From NCBI GenBank assembly GCA_020310875.1, contig CM035407.1:64812158-64876157 (forward strand): a stretch of DNA of 64,000 nt, written 5' to 3'. Each line of letters begins with the position of its first letter. Position 1 is the first letter of the stretch. Positions 22,548 to 35,321 of the stretch are shown in pieces. The translations under genes and the position numbers were made by a program. The notes beneath the pieces are model-generated. The model saw only the letters and a list, made by a program, of their open reading frames with translations. It made no database searches and was not told where the DNA came from. This DNA comes from Ceratopteris richardii (Eukaryota; Streptophyta; Polypodiopsida; Polypodiales; Pteridaceae).

Positions 22548-23614
22548 TGTTGATGCAGTTACTCCAAGCCTAAATGCTTGATCACATATCCTAAAGTTCA
22601 TATATTCATTCATGTATTAGCACATGAATGATCCCTTGTAAAATATTGATTTTTACTCCTTGTAAAAGTACATATGTGGAAACACTTCCAATCAGGAGTT
22701 CATAGGAGAATCTTTCCACGAATTATTTGGTGAGGATTTATGGCAAATCGTCCTAAAACTTTGGAACACTTTTAGGTAAAAATTTAAATTCAAACTTGAA
22801 TCTTGCCTCCAACAAAAAGGCTATAAAAGTGGACCATCTAGTCATATGAATATGTAGCTAGAAGAGGATGATATAACAAAGATTTCAGAGGGATTTGTGC
22901 GGCATATTGAGCTCACATTATAGCTCCTATTTCCTTCACATTATGCAATCATTCATTGCAAATGTCAATGTAATTTATGTACATTAATACATATAATCTT
23001 CCTATGTCTCATCTCTTCTACTCTGTCATATACTACTTAGAACAATGAGCTTCTCTGATCTATTTTTCAACGTGTACTTTATCATTTTCAGTGATTTAAG
23101 TTGGTATAGATTCATTAGATAGTCTATTTTCTTTTATGGGGTTTCATTTCAATTGGCTTAGTCATTTTGGAGTTATGTGCAAAACATTGCCCTCTAGTTT
23201 GCACACTGATAACTCCCTAAAATGTTTGGATGCATCTCTGATTTGATAAGCATCATTCTCTGAGCATAGTTGATCATTTCAAGTGAAATAACTTGTGAAA
23301 GTTAGCTACCTTATTTAATTAGATATCCCCAAAAGGATTTTGTGCAATTGATACGAGAAAAGGAGTAATATTCATTTTCGTGAGTAGGTGTGATGACCAA
23401 AATAGCAAGTTTTGGTTCATAGCAAAAAGTCCAAGTTATCTATTTTGATCCAGTGATTTGAGGATCAACTTCCAAAGTACTTGGGTGATCATTTGTGCTT
23501 TCTAGAAAGCTCAAGAGGTCTTATTTGAAATTCTCAACTTAGTTTTGGCTGGTGTGAAGCAAGAATTTGCAGCATCATCTCATCTCTGGAAGGTGTCCAC
23601 CATCTCCTCTAACA
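22548..23614 (+). repeat. copia 3 3' LTR
   Basis: It starts TGTTGATG after the polypurine tract and ends TCTAACA, about 1067 bp. The first 400 or so bases match 3529-3945. Gypsy A sequence resumes directly after it with AATACGAACAAAG, which pairs with AATAT before the 5' LTR. Confidence 0.85.
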
Positions 23615-26600
23615 AATACGAACAAAGATATGAATTTTTCCGTGTAGCCATAATAAGGGGAAAAGAAAAGAAATCACAAGATGAAACCTCAAACACTTTA
23701 TCTGAGTTAAAAAGAACCAAAGGTTAATGTTCTTTAATGCTAGAAGAGTTGCTACAAATTAAACCTCAATTGGGGAAAAAATTAGTGAAACACTTGAATT
23801 TGGAAGAGACAAACCAATAAAAAAGAAAGGATAAAGTGGAGACAACACCTACGATTAAAATTCTAGTTGACAAAGTGGGGGAATTCAATGAGGGAGATGA
23901 AGAAAATAAATGCCTCCCAATCACATTCTGAGGATACATGACATTCTAGACACAAGAGAAGGAGTAGGAATAATGACCAAAGAGATATGGAAAAAATGGG
24001 GAAAGCCAACTCTACAACCCACTCGAATGAAATTACAATTGGTAGTTAATTACGTCAAAAGACCACTAGGAATCATAAAAAAGGTAACCATGACTAGTTG
24101 TAGAGTAGAATTTGAACACACATTAGCTATTTGTCAATTTGGACAAGAAAGTAATTATGAAATGATCTTGAGACGACCATTCATAAGGTAGCTGAAGGTA
24201 GTAAAAGATTGGGGACAAGATGCATTGTATCTCCAACATCAAGGTACAACTACAAAAACAAATCTACATACTTTTGCATATAGAGATGTATTACCTTTAC
24301 AATGGAACCCTGTACATAAAGAAGAAAATGATGTGTCAATCCATAATGTGGGGTCAAGTGAACAATCTTGGATGAATGAGGATGCCCAACTATGGATGTG
24401 TAAGGAAGCAAAACAAGAGGAAGAGAGATTACAAGCTTGGCCAGTAGAACATTAAAGCTATAGACCAGTAGAAGACCCTGCTTACATGCCCCGCAAATAT
24501 TTCTAGATGAAGCATTCGAGCCACATGGATGGATGGAAATATTCGCCACCCTAGATGTTTGTGTGAACAAAGAGGTATTGACCATGAATGAATGTGTAGA
24601 TGAGGAAGGGTATGATTTAAGCCTATACATGGTAGTCCTCCAAGAGGGAGAAGAAGGGGAATTTGTAGGAAAAGAATGAAGAGAGGACTACAAAAGTATA
24701 GAAATGAAGCCTGAATCCGACTCAAAAGAATAATACCTAAGACAGGTTAAAATGGAAGAGACCCAAGCAAACACGAAAGTACTAATCATAGAAGAATGTC
24801 AAGGAAACCCTAAAGTGGAGAAAAACAAAATTCATGAAGATTTACATTATGAATCATTTGAGGTACTAGAACATTCCAAAAGGCGTGAAGTAGAAGAAAG
24901 GAAAATAGCTATTCAAATGCCTAAGACAGAGGTGTATGATAGAATAACTTATGACGAAAAAGAACAAACCAAAAAGGCGTTAGTGACCATGGAAGGCAAA
25001 GAAGAGAGATGCATGTATATAGGTAAGGACATATGTGTAGAAGAAGAGTGGAACTAATAGAGTTGATATGAGAATATAGAGGTGTATTTGCTTTGACTTA
25101 CAAAGACCTTAAAGGAGTGCATCCCTCTATTTTTTCTCATAGGATTCCAATGATTCCAGATGCAAAACCCTCAAAATGAAGACCGTACACATATAATGAT
25201 GTATATTCAGCCAAGATCAAGGAGAAAATAGATAAATTACTAGCAGCTAGATTTATATATGAAATTGAACATACTAAATGGGTTTTACCTTTGGTCATAG
25301 TACCAAAGAAGAACAAAAAACATAGGGTTTGTATTAACTTGAAAAAGGTTAATGAAGCCATCATTCGTGATAGTTATCCTCTACCTATTACTGATCATCT
25401 TTTGGAAAGAGTAGTAGGCAAGGAAGTATATAGGTTCCTTGATGGGTTCTAAAGATACAATCAAGTAGCCATCACTACTGAGGGCTAGCATAAAACTACT
25501 TTTGCTACCGAATGGGGAGTGTATGCCTTTAGGGTTATGCCATTTGGCTTAACAAACACCCAAACTACTTCCCCAAGATAAATGTCTCACATGTTCAAGG
25601 AATTCCTCAGGAAAAACATGTAAGTCTATGTGGATGACATGTGTACATACTTGTCTCAACGTATTGCCCACATATTTGAACTAAGAAAAATATTTGATAA
25701 ATGTAGGCAATATAGAGTTTTTTTAAATCCAAAAAAATGTGTATTCATGGTAAGACAAGGACAGATTTTGGGACATATAATGTACAAAAATGGAATTTTG
25801 ACTGACGAAGACAAAATCAAGGTTATCGTAGAATTACTAAGACCCAAGAATGCAAAGGAAGTACAAGCCTTTATGGGTCATTGTGGATACTACCGTCAAT
25901 TTATCCACATGTACAACATAATTGCAAAACCATTATATGGGCCATCAACTCAATTCACTTGGATAGAAGAGTGTGAGAAGGCTTTCAATGAGTTGAAAAT
26001 GGAGATTGAGTTAAACACCCATATTAAAAGTGCCTAACTGGAACAAACCATTCCATATTCACGTGGATGCATCCAAATTTGCCATATGATGTATCTTAGT
26101 ACAACCTGCTAATGAGGGAAAGCTAGATCATCCTATAGCCTATGCTAGTAGATAGTTGAACCAAGCAAAATGTAGTTACACCATGACCAAAGGAGAAGGC
26201 TTAGGAATGGTCTACACCATGAAAAAATTTAGACATTACTTACTAGAAAATAAATTAAAGTTCTTTATTGATCATCAAACCCTATTATACTTGTTCAATA
26301 AATCATGCAACACTGGGAGGCTAGTGAGATGGTTTCTACTACTAATGGAATTTGATTTTGAAGTAGTAGTCAAGAAAGGTAACACTAATACAAGAGCCAA
26401 TCACTTGTCTAGAATGACTCATTGAGAGCCACCCATAGGTGTAGCCAATGAGCTACTAGACATTTATTTATTCAACCTAGAAGTATGTCCAAAATGGGCT
26501 AAAAAGTTGATACATATACTTATGCATGGACTCCATCATAGGATCAATACAAACCATAGTAAGAAGTTTTGGCAAACAAGAAACCTCCACATTGTGGCAA

Positions 26601-27102
26601 GTAGTTTATACTTCAAAGACTCCAATGGAATACTTCTAAGATGTGTAGAAGATGAGGAGCAAAATGGTTTACTTAAACAATCCCACAAAACAAGTGGAGA
26701 ACACACAAGGATGTTAGTGGAACAACCCAAGAACTAAAAAAGATTAGGAGTGTACTGACTGGACATGGAGAAAAAGATGTGCATGAACACATAACCAAGT
26801 GCTAAGTGTCTCAGGAGAATACCCCTGATGAACATTCATCTTTATGTTACTCTATGATAGCTCTTGAATGGAGTAAACTGCTAGTCGATTTTTTGAAATC
26901 ACACACTTAAACCAAAGAAGAAAGCCTAGCTAGAAAGTGAGCACTAAAATAAAAAAGCAAGGATTATGTGGTTGTGAGAAAACAATTGTTTAAATGCAGG
27001 AAGGATGACCAATTATGTTTATGTGTGCATGAAGGAGAATACCTCTGTGCACTTGAAATGGCACATGTAGGAGTAGTAGGAGGCCATTTTATAGTAGTCA
27101 AG
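23615..27102 (+). pseudogene. gypsy A pol relic: protease, RT, RNase H, start of integrase
   Basis: This continues the element broken at 3528, parallel to gypsy B 33010-36500. It shows a protease remnant (EGVGIMTKEIWKKWGKP, with the DTGA start lost), an RT with YVDDMCTYLS (about 25629) and VFLNPKKCVFMVRQGQ, an RNase H with FRHYLLENKLKFFIDHQTLL, and the first integrase part (HEGEYLCALEMAHVGVVGGH). Many stops and frameshifts are present. It ends within the integrase zinc region at 27102, where the LTR of gypsy B begins. The rest of gypsy A would lie beyond gypsy B and was not found in the window. Confidence 0.85.
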
Positions 27103-27985
27103 TGTTGCAGAGCAAAGAGGCACGAAAGGGGAGCCCCAAAAATTTCAAATTAATGGGCACATTTTTTCTTCTTCAGAGTTTTAGGAAATTCCCTCAAAGC
27201 CATGTAAATGCACTAGAGGAGTCCTCTAGATGCATAATCCAAATCATTGTAACATATTTCTTGTAAAATAGTAGGAAAATGGAGATTAGTTAATAAAGTG
27301 CCGGTCTCTTGTGTGAAAGGACCATTTTTAGGGCACATGTATATAAGTCACTTTGTGACTCTTTGTAGAGACTTTTTGCCATTGTGAAGAAGGAGAGCTC
27401 CTGATTTTCAAAATTGCTTCTTTCTTGCAGATTTTCATCTTCTCTTTGATCTTCTATGTGTGTGTAATGCTTGGAATGTGTGTGTAGGACTGTTGTCTAC
27501 CACTCCCCACTGTTTTGAGCTACTGTAGTGTGTGTGTGAGCTAGTACAAGTTGTGGAGTGAGTGTGTGTGCTTCCCACCATTCACTGTTTTGGTCATAAC
27601 TTGAAGCAAACTTGTCAGAATTGAGTGACACGATTCCAATAGAAGCATCTCGTCAAGAGCTTCAAAATGAACCTGCTATTGGCCATATTCGAAGTTGGGA
27701 GCTAGGAGAAATCCTCGATTTTGTGAAAAATAATGTAAGTGGTATCGCGACAGACACTTTCAGCATTTAAGGGAGTTAGAGAGGTGGATTAGTCTTTTCT
27801 CATGCATATAAGCTGAACCACTTCATTTCCCATCACGTGTGCACATGTCCTCATAAACTTGGTTAGGTTGTTTCATCGGATTGACAAATAAGCGTGTGTC
27901 AATTCCTCACTATACGTACTTGTGTGGCAAATGAGATCTAGTCTCTTTGGCACAAGTCCTTAAGTCTTCTTGACTTAGGTACACA
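27103..27985 (+). repeat. gypsy B 5' LTR
   Basis: It starts TGTTGCAGAGC exactly where gypsy A similarity ends, and finishes near ACACA at 27985, a few bases before a primer binding site. The length is about 880 bp. A matching 3' LTR was not found downstream in the window, so the 3' end of the element is lost, displaced or outside. Assignment rests on the boundary with gypsy A and the primer site. Confidence 0.65.
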
Positions 27986-27991
27986 CGTTTT

Positions 27992-28009
27992 TGGCACCGT
28001 TGCCGGGGA
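27992..28009 (+). other. Primer binding site of gypsy B
   Basis: TGGCACCGTTGCCGGGGA is close to the TGGCGCCGTTGCCGGGGA-type sites seen in plant Athila/Tat-lineage gypsy elements. The tRNA is not certain; Asp-type is the usual reading. Confidence 0.75.
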
Positions 28010-28499
28010 ACAATCCAACCAAGGTGGCTTCGTGATGGTTATAGCTCTAGAGTGACGAAATCATACTTGTAGAAGTGAATTCGTTCAGTGGCAAGTAGTC
28101 AACCACTTCAGCACTTGTTACTTCACATCCTGGAGGTGTGTGTAATGAGTTTTTAGGTTTAGGGTTAGTAGGGAGGAAGAGAAGGAAGAGTTAGGGTTAG
28201 GTTAGGAGAACAGAAGGGAAGTAGGAGTAGGCCAAGTTCGAAAAAATCCCAAAAAATTGCCAAATTAGTGTAGTTAAGTTCAGTCACCAAAAAATTTGGA
28301 GCTCATTTGACATTTGCTTCTTCCTGGTATCGTCTGAGCGCAGCAATCAGTATCGTCCAGGTCGTATCGCACTTTCCAGGCTTTTAAATATAGTTAGTGA
28401 GCTCAAGGCACAAGCAAGACATTACTGAGGTAAGATTCCATAAAATTTCAATGGCAAAAACACATTAAAAGTGCACTAACACGTGATCACATGTGCATC
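28010..28499 (+). mobile_element. gypsy B leader, first part
   Basis: No gene is seen. It contains repeated GTTAGGGTT/TAGGGTTAG-like stretches near 28155-28205 and the first isolated GTATCGT motifs (about 28327-28368). Confidence 0.5.
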
Positions 28500-29515
28500 T
28501 GGTATCGCGGGGGGAGAACAGAGTGATTTTTGGACTTCTTTGGGTGAGACAGTTGGCTAGGATTGAAGAGGGGTGAGAGAAGAGCAAGGGGGGAGAAAAA
28601 TTTTTGAATTTGGAGATATTTTGGCTTGAGTATTGCAATCGGTTGAGTTTTTGGTATCGCGATACCAAAAATTCCCTTGTATCGCGATACTCGCCGAAGT
28701 ATCATATCATCGGTTACTAGCCTTGGTATCGCGATACCACTTGAGGTATCATATCGCCTGGTTGGTATCACGATCGCACTTTACCAAAGTGGTATCGTAT
28801 CGCGGTCCACTTTTGGTATCGTATCGTCTCTCTTCCCAAAATCGTATCGGGATACTATTTTAGTATCGTATCGTGCAAATTGGTGGTATCGTATTGCCAC
28901 TTGCAGTGATATCGTATCGCATGAGAAGTCCAGTATCGTATCGTGCAAAACTCAGGTATCGTATCGGACCAAATTCCAGTATCGTATCGCGGTTGGTTGG
29001 AGTATTGTATCGCCCACAAGGTTGGTATCGTATCGTGCGATTGGCAGTATCGTATCGTCAACTGCACTGGTATCGTATCGTGAGGAATCTAGTATCATAT
29101 CGTTCCCATTTTTGGTATCGTATCGTCCAAAAAGTGGTATCGTATCGTCTGGGTTTTCAGGTATCGTATCGTGTGACTACGAGTATCGTATCGTCCCAAG
29201 TTTAGTATCGTATCGCCAGAGTTCCTGGTATCATATCGCCCAGTGCATAAGTATCGTATCGTCGAGGTTTCTGGTATCGTATCGTGGAATCAATAGGTAT
29301 CGTATCGCGACTAGAATCGATATCGTATCGCCCAAACATCCAGTATCGTATCGTGTTCAACATTGGTATCGTATCACATGTTGATCTAAGTATCGTATCG
29401 TCTAGTCTTCTGGTATTGTATCGTGAGCTCGTTTGGTATCGTATTGTGGACAAATTGGTGTCGCCTAAAAGAGTATCGCTTGGTGCAGTATCGCCAAAAG
29501 TGGTATCACCTAGAA
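28500..29515 (+). repeat. GTATCGTATCG motif array with variable spacers, gypsy B leader
   Basis: About 30 or more copies of a 10-12 base core (GTATCGTATCG followed by T or C) recur roughly every 24-30 bases. Each is separated by 10-18 bases that differ every time. The first units are GTATCGCGATAC palindromes. Later ones are direct repeats, and the last few shorten to GTATCG or GTGTCG. Its periodic reading as VSYR/YRIV/SIVS peptides is a by-product of the motif and not a gene. A worn-down version appears near 600-690 in the gypsy A leader, so it belongs to this retrotransposon family. Confidence 0.85.
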
Positions 29516-29732
29516 CTTCTGGAGCATTTTCAGAGGCAAATTTGGGGCTTTTGAGGAGCCACTTAGGGAGAGTTTCAGAGATCTAGAGAGCCTCAAGAGG
29601 GTGAATGAACTTGAGGTCAGGAAGGGTGCCAAGTAGCGGGAGAAGTATCATATCTTCTATTGGAAGTGCCGCTCAGGTCAATCACCACTCAGTCTATTCA
29701 GACACCTCTAGTGATTTTGAGGAGGAGATACC

Positions 29733-30550
29733 ATGGCTTCAAAAGACATGCAGGATCCCACTCCCAGTAGAAACTTCATGACCAATGTTGAAGGAGAATA
29801 TGGCACGTCTTTATAGTATGTTTCTACTAATGCCCAGGAGATCCCCATCTACCTGGATGGCTTAAACAGATCTGTGGCTAGGATGGTGACTTCCATGGAT
29901 GCAACAATTGTGCCCAAATTGGCTGTTAAGTATGAAGGAGGAGCATACATGGACAACCTGGGTCACGTCTACTTAGTGACTGAATATCCTGAATTGATTA
30001 ATGAGAGGGGAGAGCTAGTGGGACAAGAAAACTAAGGGAGACCAAACCCTGATGAGTTAGTGACAACTCCTAGAGGCAAGTCCCAAGTGACACGAGTCTT
30101 GAGAGGGGACTTGATACCTCAAGACCACTACCTATTGGAAGTCTATTTGATCCATGGTTTGGACTTGTTGCTTCAGACTGACTCACCGGCCCAAGGAAGA
30201 GAAGAAAGCCCGGTGACATTTTATGAGCTGAAGGATCTGGAGGACGAGACTAGAATAACATACCTAGACAAGAACCAGAGAAGGTATTGGTTGGTAGATG
30301 CCATAGACAAGGCTCGATTGAAATACATGGGATTGCCTGTATTCCCTCAGAGAGAGTAGGCAACCACCTCTCAGAACCCCTTCGGAACACAACAAGAGGT
30401 AGAGCACACAGTGTCGGGGCAAACAAGCCAACGGAGTGTTCCGAACCAAACTCATGTACAATTTCGACTCCAGGAGTGCAACCACACAATCAGACCCACC
30501 CTGGAGTGGGAAATCAGCGCCGACCACCAGTAAGGCCATGACCACCAATA
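29733..30550 (+). pseudogene. gypsy B gag N-terminal region
   Basis: A frame starting MASKDMQDPTPSRN at 29733 runs with a TAG at 29814-29816 to a TAA at 30033-30035. A second frame (30060-30359) continues, with PVTFYELKDLEDETRITYLD. I do not recognise a named domain, but its position directly before the Retrotrans_gag block and between leader and gag suggests the N-terminal part of gag. A proline-rich linker (30360-30550) follows with stops. Confidence 0.5.
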
Positions 30551-30553
30551 GGA

Positions 30554-33182
30554 GTGCAGCTTGGGATGCCCCCAAATAGACCGGCGATTCCAACTTTCCC
30601 TGTAATGCCTAGACAACTAGAACCAATGAAAAGATTGAGACCTATTGAGGTGGCCAAATGTGTGAGGAATCATTATGATGGATTGGGAGAACCTTATGAA
30701 CACATTGCCGAATTTAAACAAGTGCTAAGAGCGGAACAAGTAGATGACTTCTTCGTGCAGTATGAGTCTTTCGGACTCACCCTCACAGGAACGGCTCTGA
30801 CTTGGTTCCAACCATTAGACCCCAACCAATTTAGAGATATGGAGCAATTCTTTCAAGAATTCATTGGGGAATTCACTAAGAAAGGGATTAAACACAATTC
30901 TGCGTCTTTAATCCATAGCTTTAAACAGAACCCTAATGAAACTGTGAAAACAGCGGCCCGAAGACTCAATCAGTATGTTGATAGATGTCCAGCTGCAAAA
31001 AGACCCACTCAGCAAAAAATGATTTCATTATTCTTGGATGGATTAACAAATGGAACCTTAAGGATGCTAGTTTACGTGAAGAGGGTACAAACCCTGAGTG
31101 AGTGTCTTCAAGTGTGTATTGACCTAGAAGACAAGCTAGTTGAGGATCTCAAGAGCACGCCCAGCCCCACTAAATCAGAAGACTCTCGGAGTACTATTAC
31201 GTCCAACTCCAGTAATGTGGAGGAATTAGCGGAGCTTGTAGCAAAGAAATTGGGAGTCCAAGGACAGAGAAATTACCAACACCCAGCCTTAAGAGTGCCT
31301 ATGCTACAAAGATGTAGTCTATGTGGAGGGGACCACCCCACGCACATGTGTGTACGAGGAGGAACTAGTGTACCTCAGATATATCCTTACAACGGACAGC
31401 CCCATCAAGGAGCTGCCTTGTATTGCCACATAGAACAAAAATACACCAATCACACCATGGAAAACTGCCCATTCAATAGGCAGGCATGACCCTTACAACC
31501 ACCTCAGTATCGACCATATGGATATCCACCTAGAGAGCCAGGTAGAGATATGCCCAGGTACAATCCATACCCAACACCACCAGGAGCACCGAGACCATAC
31601 GAGCAAACACAACATCCACAACCCCAACCAGTGTTAGGACCACAACTATCACATCCCCAACATGTGGTACCTGTGAAGTATACCCAGCCAAAAGAAAATT
31701 TGGAAAGAGCCATAGTGCCAGCCTCAACGATGACCAGTAGAGAATCAGCAAAACCTGGATACGAGCTACCCCAAGGAGATTACTATTCCTATGAAACCAA
31801 TCTATTCGAGTATGAACCAGCATATGATTCGGCATACTATGGATATGAAGGCTATGACCAGGCTTATGGAACGGAGGTAGCTACCTTAATGTACACCGCA
31901 CCCAAAGCGAAGCCACCCGTGAGACCACCCATTAGACCGCCTGTGCCGAGAGGACCATGTTATAGATGTGGAGGAGATCACTTTATCAGAGAATGTCCTC
32001 GGCCTTACAATCCACCACCTCCTAGGACTTGGGAAGGATATTGCAGTGATTGCGGGAAGGAGCACCTTTTCAGAGACTGCCCAAAAAATCCCAACAAGGC
32101 TCAAGACACTGCACCTCTTAATGTAATTGAAGTGATAGAAGCACCAAGAGGTGATAAAGAATACATCGTGCCCTTGAAGGCCATTACACGAGCTCAAACA
32201 AAGGAACGAAAAGAAAAACAAACTAATCGGGAACAAGAAAACAATAGCACCATAAGTCCCAAAGTTCAAATAGTAGAAGACTCAGAGGATCCACTTGAGA
32301 ATACCCAGAACATAAAAGTGCAAAAATGGAAGGAAAGAAGATAGAATCTCAAAGAAAAATGGATGTAAAACCAAAGTCAAGAAAATAAGAAACACACAAG
32401 AAGCAGTAAGGAACATAAAGAACAGAGAGTCGGGAAGCAGTTCCCATTCCATCGCTTACCCAAGAAGCAGAGAAACCAGGATCAATTCTAGCTGACCCAA
32501 AACCGGATGATTTGGACATGTGGTTGAAAGCTTACCAAGCTAGAATTAAGATTGGACCAATGGTGGAACAACACAAAAAGCTTTACCCACAAGGAGAATT
32601 AGAAAAAGAGAGGCTTGCTATATGAAGGAAACTTATAGAGGTAGCACAAGCAACCCTAGAAAAGACAATCCCAACCCTTCCAAAGACAAGGATAGCAGAG
32701 GAGCGATACAAGGAGTCTATTAAAGCCAGGGATAAAGAACTTAAAGAGAAGGAGGACAAATGTGAGCGAGTGAAAACCTAGGATGAACCTATGTCAACAA
32801 TACCTGACTTAGAGGCTGACTGGCCAAAAGAATTATGGAATAGAATCCGAGAAGAACAATGGAAGAGGAATGGAGCGACTAAGCCTCCCTTTGAGGAATT
32901 AGATGTGGAAGTTTATCAACCAAATCCCAACATGGAAGAAGTATATGAGGAAGTATCAAGACTAGACCAAAATAGAGAAGAAGCTCAGAGCATTTCAACC
33001 CTACCAAATTACATGGGAGAATACGAAAAGGAATCTATGATAATCCGAGCACCCACAGTACAGGGAAAAGGGAAAGGAAACTCAGATAAGAATTCACACA
33101 ATCTAACAGAACTTAAGAAGACGAAAGTACAATGCAAACTCACTATGGAAGAATTACTTCGGGTTAAACCGCAATTATGGTA
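30554..33182 (+). pseudogene. gypsy B gag with three CCHC-like knuckles
   Basis: The Retrotrans_gag core covers about 30690-31000 (LTGTALTWFQPLDPNQFRDM, then EFIGEFTKKGIKHN). Knuckle-like motifs are CSLCGGDHPTHMC (31315), CYRCGGDHFIRECP (31960) and CSDCGKEHLFRDCP (32042). A proline/tyrosine-rich stretch lies between the first two. After 32344 comes a lysine/glutamate-rich tail reading MSTIPDLEADWPKELWNRIR (32791) in another frame. A TGA at 31487-31489 sits in otherwise continuous frame, and further stops occur at 32342, 32624 and 32779. It would package the element RNA. In this copy it is broken. Confidence 0.8.
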
Positions 33183-33279
33183 ACAATTAGTAGGTCAACT
33201 GGAATTAGGACAGGAGAAGGACGAAAAGGAAAACAAGGGAAAAGAAAACCCATCTAAAATAAAAATCCCAATAGATAAG

Positions 33280-34290
33280 GTGGGAGAATTTAGTGAAGGA
33301 GACGAAGGTAACTCGTGTCTACCTGTCACTTATAATGGGTACATGACCAAGGCTAAACTAGACACCGGGGCAGGAGTAGGAATTGCCACCAAGGAGATTT
33401 GGGAGAAATGGGGAAAGCCTGCCTTACGGCCCACACACATGAAGCTCCAATTAGTGGATGTTCATGTGGAGAAACCCTTAGGAAAATTAGAAAGAATCAA
33501 GTTAACTACCTGTGGAGTTAAATTTGAACACATATTAGCCATCTGTAAATTCGAGAAGGCTAACAATTACGAAATGATATTAGGACGACCTTTCATGAGA
33601 CAAATGCGAGTAGTGCAAGACTCGGGTCGAGATTCATTATACCTACAACATCAAGGAAATACCACCAAGATAAACTTGCATACATTTGCATATCGAGATG
33701 TCCCTCCACTACAATGGAATCCTATACACAAGGAGGAAGATGACCTATCTATTCATAGCGCTGGATCAAGCGATCAAACATGGATGCACGAGGATGCCCA
33801 ATTATGGATGTGCAAAGAAGCTAAGAAAGAGGATAATAAAAGGCAGTTGTGGCCAATAGGACATTCTAACTATCGACCTGTAGAGGACCCACTGTATATG
33901 CCTCAAATCTTTCCTGACGAAACATTTGAACCACATGGATGGATGGAAATCTTAGCTACCTTGGATGTATGTGTGAATGAAGAAGTTTTGACGATGAATG
34001 AATGTGTGGATGAAGAAGGCTATGATGTAAATTTGTACATGGTTGTTCTGCAAGAGGTGGAAGCAGGAGAACTCTTAGAAAAGGAGTGGAGAGAGGAATA
34101 CGAGAGCATAGAAGTGGAACCGGAGTTCGACTCTGAAGAATGTTACCTAGAAGCTATTCATACCGAAGACAAGTATGGAGTAACCAAGGTGTTAGCAATA
34201 GAAGCGGCCCCTACAGTGACAAAGCAAGAGGAAAATGTAAGTAAAATTGGACAAAATCCTGACCTTTTTGAGGTTCCGGAACATTTTTAA
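33280..34290 (+). CDS. gypsy B first aspartic protease (retropepsin) segment
   Basis: An open frame of 336 residues. Near its start, YMTKAKLDTGAGVGIATKEI has the DTGA active site of retropepsins, followed by the flap-region pattern and MILGRPFMRQM (about residue 105), the usual I-LG-PF hydrophobic end. The remaining 220 or so residues are acidic and link to the RT, whose next open segment begins just after the TAA at 34288-34290. The normal position, upstream of the RT, marks it as the standard gypsy protease that processes the polyprotein. This stretch itself has no stops, but it is isolated from gag and RT by stop codons. Confidence 0.82.
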   Translation: MGEFSEGDEGNSCLPVTYNGYMTKAKLDTGAGVGIATKEIWEKWGKPALRPTHMKLQLVDVHVEKPLGKLERIKLTTCGVKFEHILAICKFEKANNYEMILGRPFMRQMRVVQDSGRDSLYLQHQGNTTKINLHTFAYRDVPPLQWNPIHKEEDDLSIHSAGSSDQTWMHEDAQLWMCKEAKKEDNKRQLWPIGHSNYRPVEDPLYMPQIFPDETFEPHGWMEILATLDVCVNEEVLTMNECVDEEGYDVNLYMVVLQEVEAGELLEKEWREEYESIEVEPEFDSEECYLEAIHTEDKYGVTKVLAIEAAPTVTKQEENVSKIGQNPDLFEVPEHF

Positions 34291-35321
34291 AAGTATGAAG
34301 TAGAAGAGAGAAAGATAGCCATTCAAATGCCTAAGAGAGAGGCTCGAGAAGGAGAAGCATACGATAACAAAGAACAAACAAAAAAGATCATAGTAGCAGT
34401 GGAAGACGGAGAAGAAAGGTGTACATACATAGGTAAAGATGTGTCAAAGGAGGAGGAAGAAGAATTAATACAATTGATCCGACAAAATATCGAGATGTAT
34501 TCGCGTGGACATATAAGGATCTCAAGGGTGTGGAACCCTCGATTTCCTCTTATAGAATACCAATGACGGCGGAGGCTAAACCATCGAAACAATGCCCTTA
34601 TACATACAATGAGGTCTATGCTGCTAAAATTAAAGAAGAAATAGACAAGCTACTAGCGGCAGGATTCATATATGACATAGAATACACGGAGTGGGTATCA
34701 CCACTAGTGGTTGTGCCCAAGAAGAATGGAAAACTCAAAGTATGCATTAACCTGAAAAAAGTGAATGCAGCCACAATTCGTGATAGTTACCCTTTACCCA
34801 TTACTGACCATCTATTGGAAAGAGTTGCAGGAAAATAAGTCTATAGCTTCTTAGATGGATTCTCTGGATACAACCAAGTAGCTATTGCTACTAAGGATCA
34901 ACATAAGACCGCATTCGCTACTGAATGGGGAGTCTATGCTTTTCGAGTGATGCCTTTTGGACTCACTAACACGCCTGATACTTTCCAACGATTGATGTGT
35001 CATGTTTTCAAAGAATTCTTGAAGAAGAGCATGGAAGTGTATGTAGATGACCTATGTACCTATTCTAGTCAAAGGCAAGACCACATTCCTGAATTGCAGA
35101 AGATATTTAATAAATGCTAACAATATAGAGTCTGCCTGAACCCAGAGAAGTGTGTCTGCATGGTAAGACAAGGGAAGATCTTAGGACACATAGTCTCTAG
35201 AAATGGAATATCCACAGATGAAGACAAGATTAAGGTCATTTTGGAGCTTCCTAGACCTAAGAATGCGAAAGAGGTGCAAGCATTTATGGGACATTGTTGA
35301 TAATACCGACAAATTATCCAC
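34291..35321 (+). pseudogene. gypsy B reverse transcriptase
   Basis: RT motifs in order: KIKEEIDKLLAAGFIYDIEY (34627), WVSPLVVVPKKNGKLKVCIN, YPLPITDHLLERVAGK, FLDGFSGYNQVAIA, GVYAFRVMPFGLTNTPDTFQ and the catalytic YVDDLCTYS (about 35040). These are typical of Ty3/gypsy RTs of the Athila/Tat-like branch by general pattern. A one-base frameshift near 34497 and stops at 34836, 35118 and 35298 inactivate it. Gypsy A has the same block at 25190-25900. Confidence 0.88.

Noticed and set aside
28500-29515. CRISPR-like array (repeat with unique spacers)
   Set aside because: Cores are only 10-12 bases and spacers 10-18 bases, the setting is a plant retrotransposon leader, and no cas genes are present.
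28677-29586. Open frames with VSYR/YRIV/SIVS peptide repeats
   Set aside because: This is a periodic reading of the GTATCGTATCG array in a leader region. Equivalent frames occur on both strands.
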